From positions 18,726,501 through 18,790,500 of the forward strand of contig CM077599.1 in NCBI GenBank assembly GCA_039654915.1: a stretch of DNA of 64,000 nucleotides. Direction: 5' to 3'. Source of the DNA: Aquilaria yunnanensis. Its lineage: Eukaryota > Streptophyta > Magnoliopsida > Malvales > Thymelaeaceae. Shown piece after piece: positions 46,383 through 58,839 of the stretch. Position numbers and translations under genes: made by a program. Every line of letters begins with the position of its first letter. Position 1 is the first letter of the stretch. The notes under the pieces are model-generated. The model did not search any database. It was not told the origin of the DNA and worked only from the letters and a program-made list of their open reading frames with translations.

Positions 46383-48915
46383 TGTAACAGGTCTAAAAAA
46401 ATTCAGACCATAATTATTGAGGTAGCATTAGTTATTTTAGTAATTTAATATACTTAAAATATTTAATGCAAGTAAATTCTCGGTTTAGTAAAATATAGTA
46501 GCTTAAAGAGGACAAAAATTGGTTATTTAAGCAAACCAGACCAAGAAGAGCATTTTAGTAATTTGGACCATAATTATTGAGGTAGCATTAGTTATTTTAG
46601 TAATTTAATATACTTAAAATGTTTAATGCAAGTAAATTATTGGTTTAGTAAAATATAGTAGCTTAAAGAGGGCAAAAATTGGTTATTTAAGCAAACCGGA
46701 CCAAGAAGAGCATTTTAGTAATTTCATATAGTGACTCATTTTTATTTCACGGTTGAGTAGAGGATGGAAAAATATTGAGTTTAAGGTATCACAGTTTTTC
46801 ATGATTCCCCATTTACCCTTGTAAATTGTGATTTGACTAAATTGTCTATAAATGGTTTATGTGTAACCCTTAAAAGTATTAGTATTAAATTGCACGTCTG
46901 TCAAAGTTGAGGACTGGGCATGTAATTAAGGTGAATGAGGATTCAGACGCAGAATAATTCAGGTTTTGGTACAAAGAAGTCCTCAACGTGCTACTGTGTA
47001 CAAAGAAGGGACCAACTGCGTGACAAATATGTAGCTTGCCAAAGTTGACTTAATTCTTTTATTTAATCATTGTCTTCTTCATCCATCTCTTGCCACCACC
47101 CGAAAGCTTCCTTCCCTCTTTTTCGAAGCTCCATAATTGCACCATTCAAGCTATAATCCACTAAATTAATCACAAATTCAAGGAAATTTTGGGAGAAAAA
47201 TTGGATTTCTTGCATAAAGAGCTAAGTTTTGAGCTCATTTTTTGTAAGCAAGCAATTAATTATTTTTCCTTAATTCCCTGGTTTATTTTGTTGGTGGAGG
47301 GGGCATTCTTGTTGATTAAATTGGTTCCAAGCTTGTTGGTTGAAAGAATTAAGTATGAAAGCTTGAATTAAGCAAGTAATTTATAGAAACCTAGGCTACG
47401 GTTTTATTCACTTCATTGTTACGGCTGGGAATAAGTTATTAAATTGGAAAAAATAGCCTTTTTTATTAATTAATTGTTAGAATTGTTAAGCTAGCAATAA
47501 GAAATCAAAGATGACCAAGAAATGTTTTTTTTACATGTTTATTGAGTAAATGGCCAGTTAATTGAAGTCCAATGAAAGGGTTATTCTTAACCACTTAAAC
47601 CATAATGAATGTTGTAATATTATCCTAATTATGGTTTATTTATGTAGCTAAATGATCAATTAAAAGATAAATACTCAAAGTACTATAAAGGTACAAAGAA
47701 TGATACAAAACTGAGACCACAATGACACTAAAGTTGGTGTTTGCTTGCATTAATTATTCAAGGTAAGGGATTTTAAGTTCAAGTTTAAATTGATGCATTA
47801 TGAATTTTACAATGCATTAATTAAGGGGGTAAGAGGTGGACAAGAAGTAGCTTAAGGACTAAGTAATTAAATAGCCTTTAAGTAAGTATACAGGGTACTA
47901 AGTATTCAAGATGGGCTTTGACACTTAAGAGTACCCTAGCTAAGCTACCAAACTTAGTAGGAATGAGTCACCAAGAACTCCTGTACAGTGTGAGCAAGGG
48001 TAAGTAATGGCAAGCCAGGCTTGCTAAGGTAAGAGTTCTGCTCTTGTAAGAAGGACTAGGTTGAGGGTGGGTTCCCCGCTATAGAACCTGTATTAGTGGC
48101 CATTAGTCAAGACCTCATAATGTTTTGAGTTCATGTTAAGAAGTGTATATATGTTATATATGCTGGGTCCTAAAGTTTATTTTACAGGTATTTAATTCCT
48201 TACTGAGAATTTATAATTCTCATTCCCTTAAATGTTAAATTATGCAGATAATAATAGTGTGAAGCCTAACACTCACTAAAGGGTTGTTAAGCAAGGTTTT
48301 GGTGTAGGTATTTAAAGTACATGAATCTTTAATGATTCTAAGTAATTGGTTAGTAATATTAATGTACTAACTAAGTATTTAAAATAGCCTTGACAGATGC
48401 AAGTAAAGTGTACAACGAAAAGTTGGACCTCTTATTTCTGGAGCTTCTGTGCTCAGGTGTGAGTTATTTTGATAGTCTCAGACTTTGTACATATTGGGTA
48501 CTTAGGTACTAAGGAAATTCCTTTAGTTTAACAAGTGTGCATGGACTTATTTAGTATATATGTGTGTATATACACTATGGTTGCTTATGGATGTATATAA
48601 GTTAAATGTTATGTGTACATAAGCTAATGCTTGGAAGTTTAAATTAATATATTTGTATGACTTCGGTATGTGTTTCAAGTGTTTAATGAATGCCATGGAA
48701 AGTATTTTGAAAATTTTATTTATTTATTATTTATCTTCAAATGCCGAGGTTAAGGATGCATGGATTCATGTCATAAGAAAATCAACGAGTATAAAGTTTT
48801 AAATAACGCAAGTATTAGCTTAGCCATTTGCAACTAAGAGCAGGATTACTAAATCTTGATTATCATAAGATCCTGGGAACACCCTATATTAGGGTAAGTA
48901 AGAGGTTCCCTCATA
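46383..48915 (+). repeat. solo LTR of a gypsy (Tekay-like) retrotransposon
   Basis: A 2,533-bp insertion that splits TNP2 codons. It begins TGTAACAGGTC. Flanking CATTG (46,378-46,382) and TATTG (48,916-48,920) make a 5-bp target duplication with one mismatch; joined coding sequence reads KDN then VKARKDL as expected. Inside, about 47,040-47,250 has the 'cttcttcatccatctcttgccaccac' to 'aagctccataattgc' style leader that I associate with Tekay-type LTRs. No internal retroviral-type coding is present, so it is a solo LTR; the lineage is inferred. Confidence 0.78.
46401..46720. repeat. 160-bp tandem duplication inside the solo LTR
   Basis: Two copies with a 160-bp period, beginning at 46,401 and 46,561 near GACCATAATTATTGAGGTAG, differing at only a few positions. 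They lie near the LTR start, where U3 would be, a common site of enhancer-like duplications. Confidence 0.88.
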
Positions 48916-48920
48916 TATTG

Positions 48921-49560
48921 TCTTTCATTTTGTTCTTAGAATCCATAAAGGTATTCCAAATATTCTTAAGCACATTTTTCTCAATACGCATGACATCAAG
49001 ATTATGGTGAATTAGGTTCATCCCCCAGAAAGGCAACCCCCCAGAAAATGCTCCGCTTTGTCTAATTGTGAGATTTCCCATAATCACAGGGGCGTTGTTG
49101 TGGCCCATTCGTAGACAGTAGTGGAAGAAATGAGATTCGTTCAAATATCATCTCAGTTGACAACATTTAGGAGGCAATAAAGTCTCTGATGGTAGGCCCA
49201 ATGGCATCCATGACCATCATTTCAAATGGTTTTGTTGAATAACCGTGATCAAAGTTATCAAATCCACGCACTTCTTTGTGTGTTTCGAATGTATCACTAA
49301 ACAGCTCTTAATGAGCCATCTAATTCAAGTAAAAAAGCATGAACCCTCACTTGTATAGATGAACTCTAACCTCGTCATACTCTCGATACCATGAATTCTT
49401 ACACTTGTGACAAGGACACCGAATGCTATCACCGCTCATGTTTTCACGATTAGTGACAGCAAATGATATGAATTCATGAACCCCAGACTCCCACTCCTTC
49501 ATATAACCCGTTCAACTTGACAAGAAACGGTTACGGTACATCCGTCTATGGTCCAACTCT
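48921..49560 (-). pseudogene. TNP2 transposase, N-terminal part
   Basis: Starts with the transposase-associated domain: DHRRMYRNRFLSS, HEFISFAVTNRENMSGD and the zinc-binding IRCPCHKCKNSWYRE. At 48,921-49,100 it has LDVMRIEKNVLKNIWNTFMD, normally far downstream in the TNP2 core, so several hundred codons of the catalytic core have been deleted between them. Stops are present (for example after RFLSS). It ends at KDN, exactly where the solo LTR is inserted. Confidence 0.87.
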
Positions 49561-49659
49561 ATTATAAAATATATCTGTTGATAAACGTGTAAAACACATA
49601 TAAATGAAAGTTAAGAAACCACATATGATAAAACCAAAAAAATATCAAATCCTAAACCT

Positions 49660-49920
49660 ATATCCAATATCATTCAATACACTAAACCCTAATTCCATAT
49701 CCGTAAATCCTAACTTTAAATGATAAAAATAAAAAAATCCCAAACCTTGAATTAAACTTATGTATCCAATATCCTAGTCCTTGACCAAATACCCAAAAGC
49801 CTAAAAAAGCATTAAACTTTAAACCTATATCCAATACCCTAATATGTAATTATCAATACCTAGGTAGTCTCATATCCCTAAACAGTAACTCCAAACCCTA
49901 AACCCTAAAAAATCTTTAAT
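49660..49920. repeat. CCTAAAC-rich stretch with telomere-like motif
   Basis: Irregular AACCCTAA and ATATCCAAT words with one short run of the plant telomere unit (CCCTAAACCCTAAA near 49,898). Too short and degenerate for a telomere relic. Confidence 0.5.
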
Positions 49921-50217
49921 CCTAAACAATAAATATCACAACATTTGAATGAAAATTAATATGCATTTTAATATAATTAAATGCAACAATATAAATTATG
50001 TCACACAAATTTACAATGTTCCTAAACATATCAAAAAATTATTAAAAAATAAAAAATGAAAATGAAAATAGCATAAATCAATTTCCAAGGAAATACAGTA
50101 ACTATATTCCAAAACATCCATTTTTATGATAAAATAAATCATTTCAATCATCATTGTCGTTCACAAAAAATCACACTCATATTGCAATATACTAAGGGTA
50201 AAAGAACAAATTTAAAA

Positions 50218-50850
50218 ATGTACCATTTTAAGGTAACTAAGAGAAGAAGCTTAAACATCTTTGTTCATATTTAAATTAATTATTAACTCAACCAAATTTT
50301 TATATATTTCTAATTAATTAACTAAACTATACTTAACCCAATTCATACCTCCTAATAAAAATAGGAAAAAAAAAACAAATTCCAAAATGTACCATTCTAA
50401 GGTAACTAATTAAGAGAATAAGCTTAAAAATATTTTTTAATATTTTTCATTAATTATTAACTCAACCAAAATTTTATATATTTCTACTTAACTAACTAAT
50501 CTATACTTAACCCAATTCATACCTCCTAATAAGAATACAAAAAAACAAAAAATTAAAAAATGTACCATTCTAAGGTAACTAATCAAGAGAAGAAACTTAA
50601 AAATATTTTGTAATATTTAAAGTAATTATTAAATCAACCAAAATTTTATATATTTCTAATTAATTTACTAACCTATACATAACCCAATTCATACCTCCTA
50701 AAAAAAATAGGAAAAAAAAAATTCAAAAATGTACCATTCTAACTAATTAAGAGAAGAAGCTTAACTAACTATTTTTTAATATTTAAATCAATTATTAAAT
50801 CAGCCAAATTTTTATATATTTCTAATTAATTAAATAACCTATATTAACAA
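50218..50850. repeat. about 170-bp tandem array, nearly four units
   Basis: Units start at 50,218, 50,387, 50,560 and 50,729 with ATGTACCATT, each containing CCCAATTCATACCTCCTAA and a TTTTATATATTTCTA segment. Spacing is 169, 173 and 169 bp. The array lies in the CACTA element upstream of TNP2, so it could form part of its promoter region. Confidence 0.88.
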
Positions 50851-51479
50851 CATATACTCAGTGTAATTGGAAAATTGTTTCCACTGCCGCATTTAATGAC
50901 AAATAAAAATATCCTAATTTCCTATAAATTCTTGAAATTTAAAAAATATATAAAATTCAAACAAATGCATATATGAATCGGCCAACTAGCAACTCCAACT
51001 CTAACCATAAACAATAACAAATCACCAAGATTAACAAATTTCACAATCAAAATACTAGTATATATTTTTTTTTTCCAGATTTTCACAATAAAACCTAATT
51101 TTTTTTTTTAAAAAAAACAAATTCTCCACAACTTATCTCAAAATTGAACCAAAAACCTTGGATGGCAGTGGTTAAGGTTTCGAACTGTGAAAACAAGGAA
51201 GAAATTGCACTCATTCGACCCAAAAACTCATATACCTAAAAAACTAAAAATTATTAAAAAAATGCAGAAAATAAGCTAAAAATGGGGGAAAAAACTTACA
51301 TTTTTTGCTCAAAGTAAACCAGATCTACTAATCCCAACTATGAAAATGAAAATGAAGGTAGCTTTTAAGCCTAATTTGAAGGTTTAACGTAACAACTAAA
51401 GTGTGTGCCAGTGAGAAAGTAAGAAGGACGAAGAAAGAGAGAAAGAACCTGAGAATGAGATGACTGATCCCGAAGGGGG

Positions 51480-51727
51480 GTTCATTAAATTTTCATTTCC
51501 AACGGCTAGGCTATTGGAATGTCAAAACATAATACACATCATTTCATTAAATAAAATTACCAATAGCTATAAAACTTTTCCAACAGCTAAGCCATTGGAA
51601 ACTAAATTTAATTTTCCTTCCACTATGCACATTGACATTACCAATGGCTTGGCCATTGGTAACACGTTGGAAACTTCTAACGGCTAAGCCATTGGAAAAG
51701 TTTACATTGGAAAAATCATTTTCAGTA
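51480..51727. repeat. CACTA right subterminal repeats
   Basis: Repeated CCAATGGC/GGCCATTGG and CCAACGGCTA words facing the left array, ending in the altered terminus TTTTCAGTA. Pairing with the left subterminal array fixes the extent of the element. Confidence 0.82.
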
Positions 51728-52139
51728 TCCCAAGGCAATTTAGGAGGCTATGTTAAGTTGGTTGTAGATTAATAGAAGGGTGAAAGATATGAAAGATGAA
51801 GTTGAGTGGTTTACCAAAATGAATAGGAGTCGGAAGAATATCAGTAGAATTTGACAAACTGCTTTCCTAGCTTTGGTTTATCAAATATGGAGGGAAAGGA
51901 ATTCTCAAGTATTTCAGGGTAAGCCAAAACCTAACAAGGTGATTATGAATGACATAAAATTTGATGTATATTATAGGCAAGTTCTTTTCCACTGGTTCTT
52001 TTGATTTGCTTACTTGATGTTTATAATTTAGTTTGTTTCCCCGGGCATGCGTTGTGTACATGTATTTTTGAGGTTTTGATTAATGATATTTACTTGTTGC
52101 CTCAAACAACAACAACAACAATAATCATAATAATAATAT
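51728..52139 (+). pseudogene. LINE ORF2 3' end and tail, right part
   Basis: Resumes the LINE interrupted at 42,224. It reads TAFLALVYQIWRERNSQVFQ and GKPKPNKVIMNDIKFDV, typical of the extreme C-terminus of plant LINE ORF2, followed by a short 3' untranslated region and a tail of CAA and TAA units at about 52,106-52,137. Confidence 0.87.
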
Positions 52140-52186
52140 GAAGTACAGGCCATAGCTTGAGCTAAAACTTCAGAACGAATTCATTT

Positions 52187-52400
52187 TAATTTAAGCCAGC
52201 TTAATTTAAAATTATTTATTTTTATTTTTATATATTTTTATCCAAATTTGAAATCCAAAATTATGTAGGCATATTAATCCATTAAAAGTGAAATTTTTAT
52301 GATGTTATTACATTTTTAATATTTGTATTTTTTGGATTTAAAAGAAAATTCATAAAAATTTGACAACAATATATAACATTTTATTTTTGTTGTGGAGTTT
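52187..52400. repeat. AT-rich inverted-repeat element, copy 3, truncated
   Basis: Left half and centre of the family seen at 32,650, 34,618 and 59,762: starts GAATTCATTTTAATTTAAGC, contains TTATTTTTATTTTTATATA and a central palindrome. The right half is missing. Confidence 0.55.
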
Positions 52401-55148
52401 TAAAACTTTAATCCGTAAGCACATGAGACATGTGTAGATTGGGTGAGTAAAATATCATTTCCACAATGATTGAATTATATTACTTTACAATTATCACTAC
52501 CTTAAGACTTATTTTAGCTAAACAAACAATAATTGATGATTTACTCTATATGAAAATAACTAAGGTTGTAACTTTACTTAAATTATCACTAAATAAGAAC
52601 AATAAACACAATACAAATTGGGGTTTTATAATGAAGTTATGAAACATACTTTCTATGGTTTTCACTATTAGACTTGGTTAGCTATTAAGTTAATTCTAAT
52701 TGTTTGGTTTTCCTACTTATTGGTGAAGTTAACTATTGGGCCCTTACTCTCCCAAGTGAAATGGTCACTTTCCCAAACTTAAACTAGAATGGACTCTCAT
52801 CTGAATTACTAGTTCAAGAGAGGCATTATCAAACTTAATTTATCTTCATTTAATGACCTAGACTGGTCTCTCAACAAGTCTATAGTCATCACATTCATTC
52901 CTAATTCCAATTATTTTCAATTTTTTTTCAAGAGTTTAAAAGTAATTTACGGTGTAAGCAATTGTGACCATCAACTAGCTAGCACAACAATAAACTAAAA
53001 AAAAGAGTAAACAAGCATTTGAAAGAAAACCCAAGTAACCATTAGTCCAACCAACATAAAAAATTCAAGTAGCTACAACCATAAAAAGTGTGTAGAGAAA
53101 ACTATTCCATAATCAAACTAAATATAAACATGAAAATACATAAAAGAACATTTATGTATAAATACTAGAAGAAGGAAGGAAAAAAGGAACCCAAGAGGCT
53201 CTAGGTGTTTGATTCCTCAAGGCTTTCACAAGTCTATAAGTCATCTAAGTATAAGAATCCACAAGTGCTCAACAAGAGGATAAAAAAAATGCAAGAGATG
53301 GTGATGAAAAAAACCTAGTCCAGCTTGAGAAGATGAAGAATGTCATGTGATATGCTTGGTTCTAGGCTTTTTATGTCTTGAAGGCGTCTTTGTTATTCAC
53401 CTATTTATTTGGATAAAATCCTCTAGCCAATAGTATGCTTAGATTCAAATTAGAAGTGGGGGACACCACTTATCTCTAGGTGCAAGGACGTTTAGGTGCT
53501 GGAGAGTGTCAAAATTGGCACTTCAGTGCCTAGGGTCGAAACAACTGGTGCCATGTCAAATTTAGTTATTGCGTCATCTCAGGTTTGAGTCAGGCTAATC
53601 TTGGGTTTGGGTTATTTTGGATTTGAGTCAATTCAGGCTCTGGTCATTTCGGGTTTGGATCATTTTGGTTTGGGTTTTCTCGGGTTTTACTTGAATTAGG
53701 TTCGAGTTCAGGTTAGGTTGGGTAAAGTCGGGTTCAGGTGGTTGATTTTTTTTTTATCAAATCGAGTCAGGTCATGCTTAGGTTCGGGTGGGTTAGGCTA
53801 GGTCATCAGGTTGGATTAGATTTTGCTATCCCTATTATTTAGGTCCCCAATTTTATGTAAAATTTCAATCTAACCCAACACTCACACGATTTGCCAAATT
53901 AGCCTAAAACTTTATGAAATTACTAGATTTTACCCAAAATTTCTAAAAAATGCCAAATTTATCTCAAACTCTCAAGAGTTGACAGATTTGCCTTAGAATT
54001 CCTAATTTTTCCTAGAACTTTCTAAAAACCTTAAATTCACACCCAAACTCATTTTTTTTGCCTAAACTACCCCTGAAAGACTTTTAAGAGCCTAAATTAG
54101 TACTTAAACTAAGTTAATTCTTATTTTGACCTTAAATGACCATTCTAAATTGATAAAAATTTATAACGCGAAATAACAACATAATTTAAAGGCACCTAAT
54201 CTTATCAACTGCCTAAGTTCTAAAATGACTATAATGAACCGAATGTCCTAAAAATGAACTAATTGCCCCTAAAAAAAACTGCTTCTAAACTAATTTTTTT
54301 TCCTAACTTAGAACTAAACTAAAATTTAGTGCCTGGAAAAAGTTAGGTATCAACATGAAGAAATTATAATGGCTAACTTATTGGCAAATAAAAGTTGACT
54401 AGTATTAAACAAAGCCAAGGAAGTAACAGGCTTGTTGTTCAAGTAGATCACAAAGTTTATGCATTATCATTTGACATTGACCATGGGGTCTTATGCTTTC
54501 ACCATGAGAACTTATGTTTATTTAGTCACTCTTGGTTTTGGGTGGAAAAAAGCTGAGATTCTTATCGAACAGTTCAAGTTCAAACTCGATTTATTATTGT
54601 TAAACTGAGCCTAATGAGTCTTGAGCTCGAACTTAAGCTGCATCCATGATTCAAATGCTTAATAAATTGAATTTCAAGCATGATAATATTTGGTTAAAAT
54701 CTTCATCGAGTCTAACATGCATAATATAAAAACTAATTATAATGTAATATTTTTTTTTTTATGAAAAATTTGACATGCTTCTCATGCTCAAACCTCAAAT
54801 CAAGCTACAAGTTTGTTGAACCAATTAGCCGAGACTGAGCCCTTTCAAATAAAGCATCGAGCTTCAATTCCTGAGCTTGTTGAACTCAAACTCAAACTTT
54901 AGTGAAGGTAATTTTTAATGGGTCGAGTTTCAAATACGAAATATTTGGGCTCAACTTAACTCGTTTCTATTCCTCCTTTTGACATAAAGACGGGAAAAAA
55001 CATACTATGCTTAGCAAGTTAAATACTTAAAAGAAGGAGATTAATAGTAATATTATATAGTAATCCCATGTAAAGACGGAGGAGGGGAAATGGACCTACA
55101 TTTGCCACATAGAGCTTAAACAACGTTGAATTAATAGAGAGTTATCCC
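52401..55148. other. intergenic, probable old LTR debris and simple repeats
   Basis: 52,440-53,570 resembles a decayed gypsy LTR (a 'gtgagtaaaatatcatttccac' segment, many short imperfect direct repeats), with no coding. 53,575-53,820 is a degenerate GGTTTGGGTC-type repeat. 53,830-54,340 is unexplained pyrimidine-poor DNA. 54,565-54,975 has alternating GAGCTC/AACTCAAAC words seen in many plant transposons. No gene. Confidence 0.4.
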
Positions 55149-55149
55149 C

Positions 55150-55348
55150 AACTTTTTGACCTAATGGCTAAGAGCTTCAAGGGATATGAGGGAAGTCCAG
55201 GATTTAAATCCTGGCCTCCCCACTTCCTTTAACATGTCACATAAAATCTGGTTTGGTTGTCATTTTGATCCTCTTAATTAATAATATATCTTTTCTTGTA
55301 AACTTGTATGATGCTTCTGAATATAAAAAATAATAATAATAATAATAA
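55150..55348 (+). mobile_element. tRNA-derived SINE
   Basis: An RNA-polymerase-III-type A box (TAATGGCTAAGAGC, 55,164-55,177) is followed 22 nt later by a B box (GGATTTAAATCCTGG, 55,200-55,214), the spacing of a tRNA-like promoter. The 3' end is a (TAA)n tail at 55,330-55,348. About 200 bp, non-coding. A target duplication was not clear. Confidence 0.65.
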
Positions 55349-58059
55349 CAAGAAGTTGAGTACCATATAGGAATTACTGCACCCATGTGGTAAAAAATCC
55401 TAAGAAGTATTAACATAGTAGACATGTAATGTTATAAAATTTAGATAGAAAAAAAGTAAATTTTAGAACTAATTTTTAAAAAATGAATAACTCTTAGAAT
55501 TGATTAAGGAATTTTCCTTAGCCTTGCGACAATTTGCAAACCACATGTAAAAGAAATCGATTATTCTCGCCATCTCACTAAAATTATCCTCTTTATTATT
55601 TATAATAATTAATTCATAATTTTATTTTTTGTAGAAATATAATTTTTTATATGAAAATAAAAATTTAAAGATTAAATATCTTAGATATAATTTTTAGAAA
55701 ATTTTTAATAAAAATTAATATAAATATATTTAATTCAAATTTTAATTTAAAGAGATAAAAGAGTCAATTAAAACAAGATGAAAGAGTACTAGTAACAAAC
55801 ATAGTGGAGAGGTGTGCAAGCAACCATGGATGGTTCACTTCATTTTTTTGGCCCCAATAAATTCATATAATATCCTTTGTCTCATAAAAGATGAACCACA
55901 TTTTTTGTGATCTAAAAATGTTGAATTGTTTATCTTTTTAGAAAATTTTTGATATAAAAATTATACTATATTTTAAAAGAGGAGAAGATTTTACTGTTCA
56001 TATACAATTATTACTATAGATGAATGGCTTTTTTTTTTTTTGTAGATGTAATTTGCTCTTTTTTTAGTTTGATCATCTTTTTGCAAGGTACTTACCTTTC
56101 TGAGGGCCAATGTTGCAATTTTTCCTGTTTTCGCAGTTTCACATTTATTTTGGTAAAAATACGGTTTCAGTCCCTAATTTCTAATTTTTCCATTTTAGGT
56201 TCTGAGTTACATCCGTATTACATTTTGGTCCATGAATTTTATAATATTTAATTAGATCTTCTATTTGCTCTCTTAATCCCCAAACTTTTTTTTTGTTTTA
56301 TGTACTATCTTCTAAAGTAAGACATTAATGATTATAATTTATTTATTTTTTAGTTAAACCATTTTTTATCTTTATTAAGTCAATTGTTAAATCCTTAATA
56401 CCTAAAATTTTACTTTTTTTTTTTCTTGATCCTAATTTTTTATAGATTTTCTTTATTTTTGTTTTCTAAGATGAAATTTTAATCATTATATTTTTCCTAT
56501 TTTTTGGTTTGGTTCTGATTGATTCGACATTAGTCAAATTTTTTTAATTTAATTTAATTTAATTTTATCTTTATTAAGTTAATAGTTAGACTATTAATTG
56601 ATTGACATATTAAACATAGTTTTATGTTTTGATCATTTTTTTATCATTATTGATGAATTATGTTTTGTAGCATTCATTATTTACTTCAAGCTTTACAATT
56701 TAATAAAGTAATTTGGCCAATAATTGTTAAAATTGAAAGTAAATTTTTGTAGATAAATTTTTATCAATATTGAACTTTAGAGTTTGAGTTAATAAGAGAT
56801 GAAAATTTTTAGTGAATTGTTTTTTAATTAAAAAAATATTTGTTGTTTTGAAGCACATATCGTATTTGTTTTACAGTGTTATGTTTTGATCATAACTAAT
56901 CATTTTAATGATATAAATATAACATGAAGAGAACCCAACTCAAATTAGAAATAAATAGAAATTTTAATTGATTTTCATGAATTTATTGATGATAAATTTT
57001 TATTTATTATTAAAATTTATTACAAAAAATATCTGCTATGATATGTGAGTCACCAAACCTCTCAATTGGTTCTCTTAACTTCTATTTTTTTATTTTTTAT
57101 TTATTATCTTTAAAACAAAATCTTGGTAACCATGGTTTGTTTCTTTTTATTTTTTTAATCAACAATAATGATTTTGTTTACCCTTTTTTGTTGGTTTTTT
57201 TACTATTATTTTTTAAAATAAAAATTTAATCATTATAAGTTGTCTACTTTTTGGTATGGTTTGAGTTGATTCATTTTAGCCAATATTTTTATTTTTTTAT
57301 TTTTTTCCTTTATTATGTTAATGGTTAAGACTTTAATTCTTGAAATCCTTGTATTTGCTCTCTTGACCTAAATAACTTTTTTCTATTTATTAATCATTAA
57401 ACCCCATTTTTTTTCTTCTATAAAAAAATCCCTTACTTTTTCTCACTGAAATTACACTCTTTGTTTTATGTTATTAACTTATATTATTTCTCAATTCTAA
57501 AATAAAATTTAACTACCACAGTTTACTTTTGATACTTAGAATATTTTTTTTTGCTCTCTTAGTCCTAAAATTTTTCCTTGACTTTTTATTCCGGTACATG
57601 TTTTTTTTTTTCCATTTTATGAAACTTTTCTCTTTCATCAATGATCACCACTGTTTATGTTCATATTTAATATTGACACGGATTGAACCGCTGCAACACA
57701 CAAGCACCATAAACCTGGTTACTTTACTATATTAGTTTAAACTCTCGATAACTACACATAACCTAAAATGAATTTTTTAATCCCAATTTAGACTCTCACT
57801 ACATAAAATAAGAAGAAGGCTTATATTTTTTAATATTCATTTCAACTTTCATTATTTAAAATTTTTGTAAAAAATAATTGTAGTTTCAAAGATAAAAATG
57901 AAAAAGAATAATATAATTTGCACAGATTTTAGTATCTTTGTCAAGAAAAATTGTTCAATATTTTGTGAAACCAAGGGAATAGTTGTTTTTTTTTTTTAAT
58001 ACCACAAGTGATCCCAATCTAATCCCCATGGATAGTTCGTTATTGTTGATTGCCCTAAG
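55349..58059. other. intergenic T-rich DNA
   Basis: Very T-rich on the plus strand, with many short hydrophobic-looking ORFs that are artefacts of composition. Repeated phrases such as CTTTATTAAGTCAATTGTTAAA (56,375; compare 16,035) suggest old dispersed repeats. No gene. Confidence 0.45.
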
Positions 58060-58320
58060 AAAGGGAAAATATCAGTTTTAGTCCTAAATATATTTTTTTT
58101 CAATTTTTCTATTTAAATCCTAAAGTTTTACAAATTTCTTTCTGAGTCGTAAAACTTGTAAATGTATAGACAGTTAATCCTAAACTATTAGTCACTTGTT
58201 CTGGGGTTAATTGTAGGATCATTTTGTATGTTTTAGGACTCAAATAAAAATTCACAAAATTTTAGGATTTAAATAGAAAAGTTGCAACAAATTTAGGATT
58301 AAAAGTTGCCTTTTCCCTTC
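58060..58320. repeat. foldback element, copy 1
   Basis: About 260 bp. The left arm (TTTTAGTCCTAAATATATT, CTATTTAAATCCTAAAGTTTT) is the inverse of the right arm (AAAATTTTAGGATTTAAATA, ATTTAGGATTAAAAG). The centre holds CTTGTTCTGGGGTTAA. A second copy is at 58,840. Probably a MITE; class unknown. Confidence 0.65.
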
Positions 58321-58839
58321 TAAATTAAAAAATACAAGTTTTAAAAGATAAAAGATATCTCAAAATAAATATTTTTAGGCACTAAAAATTAATATCCACC
58401 AAACTCATATAGAAATCAGAAATTTGTTCATGAGTTTTAAATTTTTTCAAAAGGATAATTGCTACTCTTGATAGTTTCCCCAAACTTGAAAAGAATATTA
58501 ATCAGACCTATTGAACAATAACCAATTTTATATGTCATGTATGATCCAAGCCAGGCAAACGTTGCATTAATTTAAACGAAGACAATATAAAAATCATCCA
58601 CAAAATGCATTTTTTTTATCAAGTTGATCTATAAATAGAAAAAAACATTGTATCTCCATTGAAAAATTTTGAAAAAAAAAAGAAAAAATTTCTTCTTCTC
58701 ACTGTAAGAAAATGGAGGTGCAATTTTGAAAAGTATTTGGAAGAAAAAACAGTGAAAGACAACTTGTTATTTTCCAAAGAGGTTTTGAAATGCCAAGAAA
58801 CAAAAGCCGGGTGAAAGACCATATTCTAAATCTTTTGCA

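Larger units (their letters stand above)
42225..51727 (-). mobile_element. CACTA (En/Spm) DNA transposon
   Basis: The left end CACTACTGAAAAC is the classic CACTA terminus. The right end, reverse complemented, reads TACTGAAAATGATTTTTCC and shares the inner TTTTTCCAATG with the left end, but its outermost CAC is not present. Both ends have subterminal repeats built from TTGGTAA/CCAATGGC words. The minus strand encodes a TNP2 transposase plus a second, more degraded transposase-like region. The element interrupts a LINE and contains a solo LTR. Coding parts are broken, so it is inactive. Confidence 0.92.

Noticed and set aside
49890..49912. Interstitial telomere
   Set aside because: Only about two telomeric units in an irregular CCTAAAC-rich stretch inside a CACTA element.
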